In this document: positions 1 to 8,124 of the stretch, piece after piece
Layout of the letters: every line of letters begins with the position of its first letter
How positions within the stretch are numbered: the first letter of the stretch is position 1
Assembly: GCA_002481295.1 (NCBI GenBank)
Contig: DLDU01000051.1
Location: 1-64,000 of the forward strand
From: Prevotella sp. UBA7764
GTDB taxonomy: Bacteria; Bacteroidota; Bacteroidia; Bacteroidales; Bacteroidaceae
Length of the DNA stretch: 64,000 bases
Reading direction: 5' to 3'
Position numbers and translations under genes: made by a program
Notes under the pieces: generated by a model
Databases searched by the model: none
Told to the model about the DNA's origin: nothing
The model's input: the letters and a program-made list of their open reading frames with translations, nothing else

Positions 1-963
1 GTCACCTTCGGCGGTGCGTTCTTCGCTGCCTTCCCACTGTTCTACAGCACGAGCTTTGGCGGAGCTTACTGGCTTTGGATGATCATCCTCTTCTCGTTCG
101 TCATCCAGGCTGTGAGCTACGAGTTCCAAAACAAGCTCGGCAACTTCCTCGGAGCTCGTACCTTCCAAGTTTGCCTGATCATCAACGGCATTGTGGGTCC
201 GCTGCTCCTCGGTGGAGCTGTTGCCACCTTCTTCGACGGCAGTAACTTCATCGTGGACAAAACCCATGTCACGGCACTCTCGCAGCCCGTCATCAGTCAC
301 TGGGCCAACGCTTCCTGCGGCCTTGACGCCCTCCTCGACCCGTGGAACGTCGTGCTCGGCGTGGCCGTACTCTTCCTGGCCCGCATCCTTGGCCTGCTCT
401 ACATGCGCAACAACATCGACGATCCGACGCTGCGCGAGCGCTGCCGCCGCAAGCTGCTGCCCAACACAGTACTCTTCCTCGTCTTCTTCCTTGCCTTCTT
501 CGTGCGCTTGCTCGTCAAGGACGGCTATGCCTACGACGCCGGTACGGGTGTGGTGAGCATGGTATCGAGCAAATATCTCAGCAACCTGCTGACGTTGTGG
601 CCGTTGGCTATCGTGCTCCTCATCGGTGTGGCAGCCCTGCTCTACGGCATCCTCCGCACGTGGCTGAAGGCAGATTATGCGAGTGGCATCTGGCCGGCCG
701 GCATCGGCACGGTGCTTGTTGTCCTCGTTCTCTTCCTCATCGCGGGATGGAACACGACGGCCTACTATCCCTCCAACGCTGACCTGCAGAGTTCGCTGAC
801 GATTGTCAACAGTAGCAGCAGCCTGTTCACGCTCAAGACTATGTTCTACGTCTCACTCCTCATCCCCTTCGTCCTGGCTTACATCGCCTATTGCTGGCAC
901 GCCATGGATCATAAGAAGCTTACCGTCGAAGAGGTGAAAGACGAAGAAAGCGAGGCCTACTGA
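1..963 (+). CDS. cydB: Cytochrome bd oxidase subunit II (partial, 5' end outside window)
   Basis: Subunit II of the cytochrome bd quinol:oxygen oxidoreductase, an inner-membrane terminal oxidase used at low oxygen. The reading frame is open from the first base, so the window holds the last 320 residues; the Met codon at 79 is internal. The visible protein is a chain of hydrophobic helices and contains FGGAFFAAFPLFYSTSFGG near its beginning, a stretch typical of CydB helices. It ends in a short charged cytoplasmic tail (EEVKDEESEAY). cydA would be expected just upstream, outside the window. A bidirectional terminator follows at 1077-1114. The family call is secure; the start cannot be seen. 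Confidence 0.93.
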   Translation, partial: VTFGGAFFAAFPLFYSTSFGGAYWLWMIILFSFVIQAVSYEFQNKLGNFLGARTFQVCLIINGIVGPLLLGGAVATFFDGSNFIVDKTHVTALSQPVISHWANASCGLDALLDPWNVVLGVAVLFLARILGLLYMRNNIDDPTLRERCRRKLLPNTVLFLVFFLAFFVRLLVKDGYAYDAGTGVVSMVSSKYLSNLLTLWPLAIVLLIGVAALLYGILRTWLKADYASGIWPAGIGTVLVVLVLFLIAGWNTTAYYPSNADLQSSLTIVNSSSSLFTLKTMFYVSLLIPFVLAYIAYCWHAMDHKKLTVEEVKDEESEAY

Positions 964-1076
964 CCTTTTTGCTTTGACTTTCGTTAGCAGTCCCTTGACA
1001 TGGAGTTGTCTTTACTGCCTTGTAAGTAATTGATGACGACTTATGCAATGGGAAACACAGCATACAAGTACAATAA

Positions 1077-1114
1077 AAAGGGTTGACAAGATCATCATGT
1101 CTTGTCAACCCTTT
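1077..1114. terminator. Bidirectional terminator between cydB and the sugar isomerase
   Basis: A perfect 15-bp stem (1077-1091 with 1100-1114) has an 8-base loop. It is flanked by A-rich sequence on the left and T-rich sequence on the right, so it can end transcription of both convergent genes. Confidence 0.85.
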
Positions 1115-1180
1115 ACTATTTTGTCGGAATTCCTGTCGGTGAATGTCGTTGGCTGGCAGGCTCCGTCTTAGTTTTGATGA

Positions 1181-2659
1181 TTACTCAAACGGATTTTCGG
1201 TCGGGTAGGGCAGGCTCTTAGGCTGATTGTAAGCCACATCCTGGACGCCCATGTACTTCAGGAAGTTGAAGAGATGCTTGCCGACGTGAGCGAAGGCGAC
1301 GGCACCATGGTGAGGATAGTGCTTCTCGATGAGTACGTGACGATAGAAGCGGCCCATCTCCGGAATAGCGAAGACACCGATGCCACCGAAGGAGCGTGTC
1401 GGCACATTGAGCACCTCACCCTCAGCGATGTATGCACGGAGCACGCCCTCGGAGTCGCACTGTACGCGGTAGAATGTAATCTCACCCGGAGCGATGTCGC
1501 CTTCCAGCGTGCCACGTGTGAAGTCAGGCTTGCCGCCGTTCTCCAGCAGACGGTTCTGGATGAGTTGGTACTTGATGGCACGACCGGCGCACATCTTGCA
1601 GGATGGCGTGTTGCCGCAGTGGAAGCCCATGAACGTGTCGGTGAGCTTGTAGTTGTACTTGCCGACGATGTCCTCGTCGTAGATATACTGTGGTACCGAG
1701 TTGTTGATGTCGAGCAGGGTGACGGTGTCATCGCTCAAGCACATGCCAATATACTCAGAGAGCGCGCCGTAGATGTCCACCTCGCAGGCCACGGGGATGC
1801 CACGGCTCACCAGGCGTGAGTTGACATAGCAGGGCTCGAAGCCGAACTGGCTTGGGAAGGCAGGCCAGCACTTGTCGGCGAAGGCCACATACTTGCGTGA
1901 TCCCTTGTGCTGCTCAGCCCAGTCGAGCAGTGTGAGCTCAAACTGTGCCATGCGGCGGCTGAGGTCGGGATAGTACTTGCCCTCACCCATCTCGGCAGCC
2001 ATGTCCTTGCAGACATCGTCGATGCGCGGGTCGTTCTCGTGAGCCTTGTAAGCCACGAGCAGGTCGAGCTCAGAGTTCTCCTCGATCTCCACGCCGAGCT
2101 CATAGAGTCCCTTGATAGGAGCGTTGCAGGCGAAGAAGTCCTGAGGACGCGGACCGAAGGTGATGATCTTCAAACCCTTCAGGCCGATGACGGCACGTGC
2201 CACGGGCACGAAGTCAGCGATCATCTTGGCGATGTCGTCAGCAGTACCTACAGGATAGGCGGGGATATAGCCCTTGAGGTGACGCATGGCGAGGTTGTAG
2301 CTGCAGTTGAGCATACCGCAATAAGCGTCGCCACGGCCGTTGATCATGTCGCCGTCGCCCTCAGCGGCAGAGACGAACATGCAAGGGCCATGGAACTTTT
2401 TGGCGATGAGCGTCTCGGGCGTCTCCGGTCCGAAGTTGCCAAGGAACACGACGAGGGCGTTGCAGCCTGCCTCGCGTACCTCTTTAATAGCCTTGAGCAT
2501 ATCCTGCTCGTTCTCTACAGTCGTCTGGCAGTCATATATCTCGCCCTTATAAGCCTTCACGATGTTCTCGCGACGCTGTGTGGAAAGGGCGATAGGGAAA
2601 CAGTCACGGCTGACGGCAATGATGCCGAGCTTCACCTGAGGAATGTTGTTGCTTTGCAT
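1181..2659 (-). CDS. L-fucose/L-arabinose isomerase family protein
   Basis: A 492-residue cytosolic protein of the FucI/AraA aldose-ketose isomerase superfamily, which needs a divalent metal to interconvert sugars such as fucose/fuculose or arabinose/ribulose. The metal-ligand regions are visible: ACEVDIYGALSEY (Glu293) and TLLDINN (Asp317), followed by an FHCGNTPSC segment common in this branch. Many relatives in Bacteroidales are annotated only as family members, so the substrate is uncertain. It is a single gene with its own promoter (2744-2774) and a shared terminator downstream. No kinase or aldolase gene adjoins it, so context does not identify the sugar. Confidence 0.82.
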   Translation of the reverse strand: MQSNNIPQVKLGIIAVSRDCFPIALSTQRRENIVKAYKGEIYDCQTTVENEQDMLKAIKEVREAGCNALVVFLGNFGPETPETLIAKKFHGPCMFVSAAEGDGDMINGRGDAYCGMLNCSYNLAMRHLKGYIPAYPVGTADDIAKMIADFVPVARAVIGLKGLKIITFGPRPQDFFACNAPIKGLYELGVEIEENSELDLLVAYKAHENDPRIDDVCKDMAAEMGEGKYYPDLSRRMAQFELTLLDWAEQHKGSRKYVAFADKCWPAFPSQFGFEPCYVNSRLVSRGIPVACEVDIYGALSEYIGMCLSDDTVTLLDINNSVPQYIYDEDIVGKYNYKLTDTFMGFHCGNTPSCKMCAGRAIKYQLIQNRLLENGGKPDFTRGTLEGDIAPGEITFYRVQCDSEGVLRAYIAEGEVLNVPTRSFGGIGVFAIPEMGRFYRHVLIEKHYPHHGAVAFAHVGKHLFNFLKYMGVQDVAYNQPKSLPYPTENPFE

Positions 2660-2743
2660 AATCTTTTTGCTTAGTTGATTTTGGTGTTATTAGTTGTTGC
2701 TATTGATTTGCTTGTTTCGCGATGTCTTTTCGCAATGCGGTGA

Positions 2744-2774
2744 CAAAGATACACTTTTTCTTTGTAACTACAAA
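2744..2774 (-). promoter_or_regulatory. Promoter of the sugar isomerase gene
   Basis: On the minus strand, TTTG (2771-2774) is followed after exactly 19 bases by TATCTTTG (2744-2751). This is the complete Bacteroidetes housekeeping promoter pattern. It predicts a leader of about 80 bases before the ATG at 2659. Confidence 0.8.
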
Positions 2775-2841
2775 GAGTTGATACAAAAGAAAAAGTTTTT
2801 GAAACGAAACATAACATAGGATGTGACATATAAGACAGCAC

Positions 2842-2871
2842 AAAAAGGGCGTGCCCACACTGGGCACGCCC
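2842..2871 (-). terminator. Terminator of the fabD - amylase/AlaX operon
   Basis: The stem GGGCGTGCCC (2847-2856) pairs with GGGCACGCCC (2862-2871). On the minus strand it is followed by a run of five T, and it lies about 50 bases past the stop of the amylase/AlaX gene. Confidence 0.85.
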
Positions 2872-2919
2872 TATATATATGTAATAAGGTGTAGTGTCAC
2901 CTTATCGTCGGGGGTATCG

Positions 2920-5070
2920 TTAAGGTATCACCTTGAAGCGGATGCGGAAGGTGTGGGTCTGCTCGTCCCAGTTGGTGCCGAGGATCTCGAAGCGGCCGAT
3001 CTGTGAGGTAGAGCGCACATGCTTGCCGATGCACGGACAGACATCGAAGTCGCCGATGCGCACGAGACGGATTGTCTGCGATGCGTCTTCCGGCAACCGG
3101 TCGAGGTTAATGCCCTCTGGCACATGGTTGCGGTCCACATCCTCGTAGGTCACGGGGAGATCATCCTCGATGAGCTCGTTCATCTTGTCACCGATGGCTT
3201 TCTCTTCCTGCCGCGACGGCTTATGGTCGAGGTGATAGCTGATCTTGCTTTTCTTTCGTTCGATATGCGCGTTGCGTGAGCGTTCGCAGCCGAACATGCG
3301 GATCATCACCTGGTTGAGCAGATGCTCGGCAGTGTGTGCCGGCGGGAACTCATCCTTGTTATGCACATTGAGCAGATAAGGTGTCTCTTCCATCTTGATG
3401 CTGAATTTATAGATACGTCCTGTATAGGGCCTGAGATCCATGTCCACGGCACCGTCCCTCTTCAACTCGATATTCATCTCCTGCCCGGTAAGCAAGTCGA
3501 TGGCGCGAACTTCCTTTTCAGGCAGTCCGAGGAAGTCGAAGGCGTGGGCAGGGATGTTCACGCTGGTGTTGACGCGGTCGGGTCCGAAGTTTGCCACCAC
3601 GAGCAGCACTTCATCCTCGAACTTACGCAGGAAAGCATACTCATGGCGGGGATTGAACTTCCACGTCTGCGGGTTGACATACATCAGATCGAAGAACTCG
3701 CCCTCGCGCACAGCTGCCTCACGGTTGGCGATATGCAGGATCTGCTGGTATTTCAGTTGCAGGTGCATTTCGTCCTGCGTGAGATGACGGCGGTCGAAAT
3801 AGCCGCGGCGGATGGTGTCGACGCACCAGTAATCGAAGATAGTCGTGCGGCCGTCGCGTCCGGAGAATCCTTCGGCGTCCATGCCGCGCTCGCCGAACTC
3901 CTGTCCGGCGTAGACCATAAACGGATTGTTGTCCATCAGCGCGGCGACGATGACGGCCGGTATGGCCTTTGCCCCACTGCCACAGAAGAAGTCGCTGGCG
4001 ATGCGCTGCTCGTCGTGGTTCTCAAGGAAGTAGAGCATGTGCTGCCGGATGTCGTCGACATGCTGCCAGTAGTAGGTGATGCTGCTTGCCGGACGGCGGT
4101 CGCAAATGATGTCGCGCAGGCAATCGTACATGCCCACCTTGTCGTAGAGATAGTCAAAACCCGACTGTATGTAGGTGTGATACTGGTTGGTATCGTAGGC
4201 CTCGCCGATGAAGACGATGCGGGGATAGCGCTCCTTGACGATGCGGGTGGCGTATGCCCAGAAAGCCGGCGGCACCATCTCTGCCATGTCGCAGCGGAAG
4301 CCGTCGATGTCTTTCGAAGCCCAATAGAGCAGGATGTCAGTCATCTTCACCCACGTGTTGGGCACCGGATCGAAGTGATAGCTGCGTCCACCAGCGTCGC
4401 AGTAGTCGATGCCGTAGTTGAGTTTCACGGTCTCGTACCAGTCGTTGCGCCCCGGACAGTTGTCGAAGCGGTCGTTGCCGGTACACTTTGCAGGATTTTC
4501 GACATAAGGTTCCTCACCCTCCTTGGGCTGCACCGGCGAGACGAAAGGCTGACCGGGACAGTAGTAGAAGTTGTTGGTGGGCGAGAAGTGCTTGCCCGTG
4601 TCGTCGTCCTCACCGAGGTCGCGCACGCCGTCCGGCTTCATGATCGAGTGGTACTCGCGTGCCACGTGGTTGGGCACGAAGTCGATGACGACCTTCATGC
4701 CGGCCTGATGGGTGCGGTCGACGAGCTGTTGGAACTCGTCCATGCGCCGGTCGATGTCGTCAGCCAGATCCGGATCGATGTCGTAGTAGTCTGTGATAGC
4801 ATAGGGCGATCCCGCCACACCCTTCACCACGGAGGGATGCTGTCGCGGTATGCCATGCTTGCTGTAGTCGGTAGCGGTGGCGTGGCGGATGACACCCGTA
4901 TACCACACATGGGTGAAGCCCATGTCGTGGATGCGGCGCAGCCGTTCCGCGTCGAAGTCACTCATCTTTCCCGTCCCGTTGACGCGCAGCGTGCCGTTGG
5001 GAACGCGGGTCGTGTTGCGGTTGCCAAAGAGACGGGTAAAGACTTGGTAAATGATGATCTTTCTCTTCAT
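2920..5070 (-). CDS. GH13 alpha-amylase-family protein fused to an AlaX-like tRNA-editing domain
   Basis: A 716-residue protein with no signal peptide, so probably cytoplasmic. Residues 1-555 form a GH13 (alpha-amylase superfamily) barrel: DFVPNH (130-135), DGFRCDMAE with nucleophile Asp261, FIGEAYD with acid Glu290, and ENHDEQR with Asp353. A C-terminal beta domain ends near residue 557. From Met560 to the end the sequence changes to an AlaX/ThrRS second-additional-domain fold with the zinc pattern HxxxH (His579, His583) and CxxxH (Cys680, His684). Such domains deacylate mischarged tRNAs. The frame is continuous across the joint. ATG 3391-3393 (Met560) would be a sensible start for a stand-alone editing protein, so a recent gene fusion or a sequencing error that removed a stop are both possible. 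The gene begins 31 bases after fabD, probably in one operon. Confidence 0.85.
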   Translation of the reverse strand: MKRKIIIYQVFTRLFGNRNTTRVPNGTLRVNGTGKMSDFDAERLRRIHDMGFTHVWYTGVIRHATATDYSKHGIPRQHPSVVKGVAGSPYAITDYYDIDPDLADDIDRRMDEFQQLVDRTHQAGMKVVIDFVPNHVAREYHSIMKPDGVRDLGEDDDTGKHFSPTNNFYYCPGQPFVSPVQPKEGEEPYVENPAKCTGNDRFDNCPGRNDWYETVKLNYGIDYCDAGGRSYHFDPVPNTWVKMTDILLYWASKDIDGFRCDMAEMVPPAFWAYATRIVKERYPRIVFIGEAYDTNQYHTYIQSGFDYLYDKVGMYDCLRDIICDRRPASSITYYWQHVDDIRQHMLYFLENHDEQRIASDFFCGSGAKAIPAVIVAALMDNNPFMVYAGQEFGERGMDAEGFSGRDGRTTIFDYWCVDTIRRGYFDRRHLTQDEMHLQLKYQQILHIANREAAVREGEFFDLMYVNPQTWKFNPRHEYAFLRKFEDEVLLVVANFGPDRVNTSVNIPAHAFDFLGLPEKEVRAIDLLTGQEMNIELKRDGAVDMDLRPYTGRIYKFSIKMEETPYLLNVHNKDEFPPAHTAEHLLNQVMIRMFGCERSRNAHIERKKSKISYHLDHKPSRQEEKAIGDKMNELIEDDLPVTYEDVDRNHVPEGINLDRLPEDASQTIRLVRIGDFDVCPCIGKHVRSTSQIGRFEILGTNWDEQTHTFRIRFKVIP

Positions 5071-5101
5071 CCAATCATTGGTGTTTCACACTGAATGATG
5101 C

Positions 5102-5989
5102 TTATTCGAGGCCTGTGGCCTTGACATTCTTGTCGATGCGGCCGATCATTCCGCGCAGCGCCTTGCCTGGTCCGCACTCTACGAACTCGTCAGCGCCGTC
5201 AGCGATCATGTTCTGCACAGACTTGGTCCAACGCACCGAGCTGGTGAGCTGAGCGATAAGGTTCTGCTTGATCTCCTCGGGATCGGTGTGCGGCATGGCG
5301 TCGACATTCTGATAGACGGGGCATACCGGCTTGGCGAACTGTGTCTTCTCGATGGCAGCCTGCAGCTCTTCCTTGGCGGGCTGCATGAGAGGAGAGTGGA
5401 AAGCGCCACCGACCTTCAACGGCAGGGCACGCTTGGCACCGGCAGCCTTCAGCTTGTCGCAAGCAGCGAGGATACCCTCCTTGTCGCCGGAGATGACGAG
5501 CTGGCCCGGGCAGTTGTAGTTGGCAGCCACCACGGTGTGGCCTTCCTTGCTGACCTCAGCGCAGATCTCCTCCACCTTCTCGTCGGGGAGCGCGATGATG
5601 GCAGCCATTGTGCCGGGATTGGCCTCGCAGGCTTTCTGCATGGCGTTGGCACGGGCAGCAACGAGGCGAAGGCCGTCCTCAAAACTCAGTGCGCCGGCAG
5701 CCACGAGAGCAGAGAACTCGCCGAGAGAGTGACCGGCGACCATGGCGGGCTTGAAGTCGTCGCCGAGGCACAGTGCCGAGATGACGCTGTGGAGGAAAAC
5801 GGCAGGCTGTGTGACCTTGGTCTCCTTGAGCTGCTCGTCTGTACCGGCAAACATCACGTCGGTGATCTTGAAGCCGAGGATCTCGTCGGCCTGATCAAAG
5901 AGCTTCTTAGCCAATGCGTTGTTGTCGTAGAGGTCCTTGCCCATGCCTACGAACTGTGAACCCTGTCCGGGAAAAACAAATGCTTTCAT
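5102..5989 (-). CDS. fabD: Malonyl-CoA:ACP transacylase
   Basis: A 295-residue enzyme that moves malonyl from CoA to acyl carrier protein, the entry step of fatty-acid elongation. The N-terminal FPGQGSQ, the nucleophile elbow GHSLGEF (Ser88), Arg113 in the substrate pocket and GAFHSPLM (His198) are all in their usual places. The length matches the family and the ATG start is clear. It is the first gene of a two-gene operon with the amylase/AlaX fusion. Grouping a fatty-acid enzyme with a GH13 protein is not functionally obvious. Confidence 0.96.
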   Translation of the reverse strand: MKAFVFPGQGSQFVGMGKDLYDNNALAKKLFDQADEILGFKITDVMFAGTDEQLKETKVTQPAVFLHSVISALCLGDDFKPAMVAGHSLGEFSALVAAGALSFEDGLRLVAARANAMQKACEANPGTMAAIIALPDEKVEEICAEVSKEGHTVVAANYNCPGQLVISGDKEGILAACDKLKAAGAKRALPLKVGGAFHSPLMQPAKEELQAAIEKTQFAKPVCPVYQNVDAMPHTDPEEIKQNLIAQLTSSVRWTKSVQNMIADGADEFVECGPGKALRGMIGRIDKNVKATGLE

Positions 5990-6088
5990 CTTCTTAAGTG
6001 TATATTCTTTATTAATGATACGTTATGATCTCCAGCACGAAACCCGGCCGAAAGACTATCCACTCACGGCGGTTTCTACTGTAATATG

Positions 6089-6096
6089 CAAATTTA
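6089..6096 (-). promoter_or_regulatory. -7 box of the fabD operon
   Basis: The minus strand reads TAAATTTG, a match to TAnnTTTG, about 100 bases before the fabD ATG. The -33 position shows only a weak TTCA. Confidence 0.55.
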
Positions 6097-6209
6097 CATA
6101 AAAAAAGTAAGACTGTGAACTTCAGCGCTCAAAAAGTGAGGGTGCTTAACCGTATTTATAGTTTTGTGGGGGCACTGCTGCTGTATATCAGCCTTTGGGA
6201 TGGCATGAT

Positions 6210-6247
6210 AAAAAAGATCCCCACCGCAAGTGGATGCGGCGGGGATC
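6210..6247 (-). terminator. Terminator of the rpsF-rpsR-rplI operon
   Basis: GATCCCCACCGC (6216-6227) pairs with GCGGCGGGGATC (6236-6247), one mismatch. On the minus strand a six-T run (6210-6215) follows. It lies about 55 bases past the rplI stop. Confidence 0.85.
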
Positions 6248-6301
6248 GATATAATATGCTTTACAGTGCAAAAATTACTTCAAGCCAAGTGTAGCTGTTG
6301 A

Positions 6302-6847
6302 TTACTCAGCAGCAGGAGCCTGCTCCTCAGCAGCCTCAGCGGCGGGAGCTTCCTCAGCCTTAGGAGCCTCTTCCTTTGTTGCCTCCTCAGCGGGAGCAAC
6401 GGGCTGGTTCTCAGCGACGACCTTCACAGGCACCTTTACCTCAACCTCCTTGTGGAAGTGAACGGTAGCCTCGAAGTCACCGACCTTGCGAGCCTCACGC
6501 ATGGTGATGATCTTGCGGTCGATCTCGATGCCGAGCTTAGCGAGCTCTTCAGCAACCTTAGCAGCACCGACAGAGCCATAGAGGTGACCGGTAGCGGCAA
6601 CCTTGGCAGTGATAACGAGCTGAACATCCTTCAGAGCCTCAGCACGCTTCTCAGCCTCAGCCTTCAGAGCGGCGAGCTTAGCAGACTGCTGCTTGAGATT
6701 CTCGGCGAGCTGCTTGCGGGCACTTGCAGATGCGATGACACCCTTGCCTGTCGGGATCAGATAGTTACGGCCGTAGCCGTCCTTAACCTTTACGATATCG
6801 TTCTTGTATCCAAGTCCGATAATATCTTCTTTCAGTATGATTTCCAT
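6302..6847 (-). CDS. rplI: 50S ribosomal protein L9, with an acidic Ala/Glu-rich tail
   Basis: Large-subunit protein L9, which binds 23S rRNA and bridges to the L1 stalk. The N-terminal rRNA-binding domain is clear (MEIILKEDIIGLGYKNDIV, then GYGRNYLIPTG), followed by the long connecting helix and the C-terminal domain. At 181 residues it is about 30 longer than the usual 150: from about residue 150 it carries a low-complexity tail of Ala, Glu, Pro and Lys. Similar tails appear in other Bacteroidales as I recall, but their role is not known to me. It is the last gene of the S6-S18-L9 operon. Confidence 0.96.
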   Translation of the reverse strand: MEIILKEDIIGLGYKNDIVKVKDGYGRNYLIPTGKGVIASASARKQLAENLKQQSAKLAALKAEAEKRAEALKDVQLVITAKVAATGHLYGSVGAAKVAEELAKLGIEIDRKIITMREARKVGDFEATVHFHKEVEVKVPVKVVAENQPVAPAEEATKEEAPKAEEAPAAEAAEEQAPAAE

Positions 6848-6866
6848 ATCTTCTGCTCCTCCTTAA

Positions 6867-7139
6867 TTACTTCATCAAATCGGTTACATAAGGCAGCAGC
6901 GCGATCTGGCGTGCACGCTTCACGGCCTGAGCCACACGACGCTGATACTTCAGAGAAGTACCGGTGATGCGGCGAGGAAGGATCTTGCCCTGCTCGTTGA
7001 GGAACTTCTTCAAGAACTCGGGGTCCTTGTAGTCGATATACTTAATGCCACTCTTCTTGAAACGGCAGTACTTCTTCTTTTTGGTGTCGATAGAAGGGGC
7101 GTTCAAATAACGGATTTCTGATTTCTTCTGATCTGCCAT
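6867..7139 (-). CDS. rpsR: 30S ribosomal protein S18
   Basis: Small-subunit protein S18, 90 residues, which pairs with S6 on the platform of the 30S subunit. The motif [18 protein letters not shown] and the basic C-terminal half ([21 protein letters not shown]) are characteristic. It begins 3 bases after the rpsF stop and 19 bases before rplI, so the three are co-transcribed. Confidence 0.97.
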   Translation of the reverse strand: MADQKKSEIRYLNAPSIDTKKKKYCRFKKSGIKYIDYKDPEFLKKFLNEQGKILPRRITGTSLKYQRRVAQAVKRARQIALLPYVTDLMK

Positions 7140-7142
7140 AGT

Positions 7143-7487
7143 TTATGCCTCCACTTTGTTGTTCCACTTTGCCTTGCGCTTTTCGGCATAAGCCACAGCG
7201 TACTTGTCAAGCTTCACAGTGATAAAACGAATCACCTTCTCATCGCGGCGATAGCCGGTCTCGAGGGTGTTAACAACAGAGGGCTCAGCCTTGAACTGCA
7301 ACAGGCAATAGAAACCTGTCGACTTCTTGTCAATTGCATAAGCCATCTTCTTCAGTCCCCAGGCCTCTTCGTTCACAATCTCAGCACCATTGTCGGTGAG
7401 CAGCTTCTTGAACTTAGCGACCGTTTCCTTCATCTGTTCATCAGACAAAACGGGAGTCAAAATGAAAACGGTTTCGTATTGATTCAT
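7143..7487 (-). CDS. rpsF: 30S ribosomal protein S6
   Basis: Small-subunit protein S6, 114 residues. It starts [15 protein letters not shown], the usual first beta strand, and contains the [23 protein letters not shown] segment that binds S18. First gene of the ribosomal operon, with a -7 box upstream at 7533-7540. Confidence 0.97.
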   Translation of the reverse strand: MNQYETVFILTPVLSDEQMKETVAKFKKLLTDNGAEIVNEEAWGLKKMAYAIDKKSTGFYCLLQFKAEPSVVNTLETGYRRDEKVIRFITVKLDKYAVAYAEKRKAKWNNKVEA

Positions 7488-7532
7488 ACTACTTTGTTGA
7501 TAATTAAAATGTTATTTTGCAAAATGCGACTG

Positions 7533-7540
7533 CAAAGGTA
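7533..7540 (-). promoter_or_regulatory. -7 box of the rpsF operon
   Basis: The minus strand reads TACCTTTG, matching TAnnTTTG, 46 bases before the rpsF ATG. No clear -33 element. Confidence 0.6.
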
Positions 7541-7637
7541 CTACTTTTATTTGTGATAACGTGACAGGGCTGAGCCCTTTTTCTTCTTTTTAACATTAAT
7601 TGCCTTGCTCACGCGACGATGCTGCAACAATAATTCG

Positions 7638-7645
7638 TAAATTTG
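7638..7645 (+). promoter_or_regulatory. -7 box of the small membrane protein gene
   Basis: TAAATTTG matches TAnnTTTG and lies 37 bases before the ATG at 7682. The box overlaps the alternative TTG start at 7643, which argues against that start. Confidence 0.6.
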
Positions 7646-7681
7646 CAGGCGATAAACAGAAAACTTAGCAATACAAAGATC

Positions 7682-7924
7682 ATGTCTCAATCGCAGCAAG
7701 AGAATAAAACGGTAAGGCATCGGCTCGTCTCAAAGGCAAAGGGATTCATCGGCCGCTTATGGCCTCGTGTGCGTCCCGTGGTTGGTATGCCTCTTATATA
7801 TATAGGTGTGGTGTTGATGGTGGTCTTTTATTTCACCAATCTCACCAACTACAACCTCCTTCTCTTCCTGCCCCTGTTGCTGATTGCCCTTGGCATCATC
7901 GGAAAGGTAGCGGCTGACAGGTAA
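7682..7924 (+). CDS. Small two-helix membrane protein of unknown function
   Basis: An 80-residue protein not recognised as a named family. The basic N-terminal third (about residues 1-33) precedes two hydrophobic helices, about 35-53 and 57-75, joined by a short FTNLTNYN turn, and it ends AADR. I chose the ATG at 7682 because the upstream TTG (7643) sits inside the predicted -7 promoter box. It diverges from rpsF and converges with rprY. In Bacteroidales a small protein of this kind often sits beside rpsF, as I recall, but no function follows from that. Confidence 0.7.
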   Translation: MSQSQQENKTVRHRLVSKAKGFIGRLWPRVRPVVGMPLIYIGVVLMVVFYFTNLTNYNLLLFLPLLLIALGIIGKVAADR

Positions 7925-8003
7925 TTGCAATGTCTTGCCGTTTATGTTCTTTTTAGCTCTTTGCGGCAGGATATGGCATATTATATTTTGCCGATTCAAA
8001 CAT

Positions 8004-8074
8004 TTAACCCCGAGCTGCTTGCTTGAAAAGTCTATTGCTTTATAGGCTTTTCGTGATGGGCAACTCGGGGTTAA
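8004..8074. terminator. Nested palindrome between two convergent genes
   Basis: An outer 11-bp arm TTAACCCCGAG (8004-8014) pairs with CTCGGGGTTAA (8064-8074). Inside it GAAAAGtCTA (from 8025) pairs with TAGgCTTTTC (to 8052). It lies between the stops of the small membrane protein and rprY, so a bidirectional terminator is likely, although no good T run follows the outer arm. Confidence 0.5.
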
Positions 8075-8124
8075 TGGGCGTCAGTCCTTTTTGAAAGGGA
8101 CTTGCCACAAACTAATATTTTCAA

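Larger units (their letters stand above)
5990..6301. other. Intergenic region between rplI and fabD
   Basis: This 312-base gap holds the predicted fabD -7 box (6089-6096) and the ribosomal-operon terminator (6210-6247). I see no reading frame or repeat in the rest. Confidence 0.6.

Noticed and set aside
3322..5094. Long plus-strand open frame (590 codons) opposite the amylase/AlaX gene
   Set aside because: Its translation is low in recognisable motifs and is the mirror of a clearly coding minus-strand gene; GC-biased third positions leave the antisense frame open.
7643..7681. TTG start adding 13 residues to the small membrane protein
   Set aside because: The TTG is part of the predicted -7 promoter box, so it would lie upstream of the transcript.
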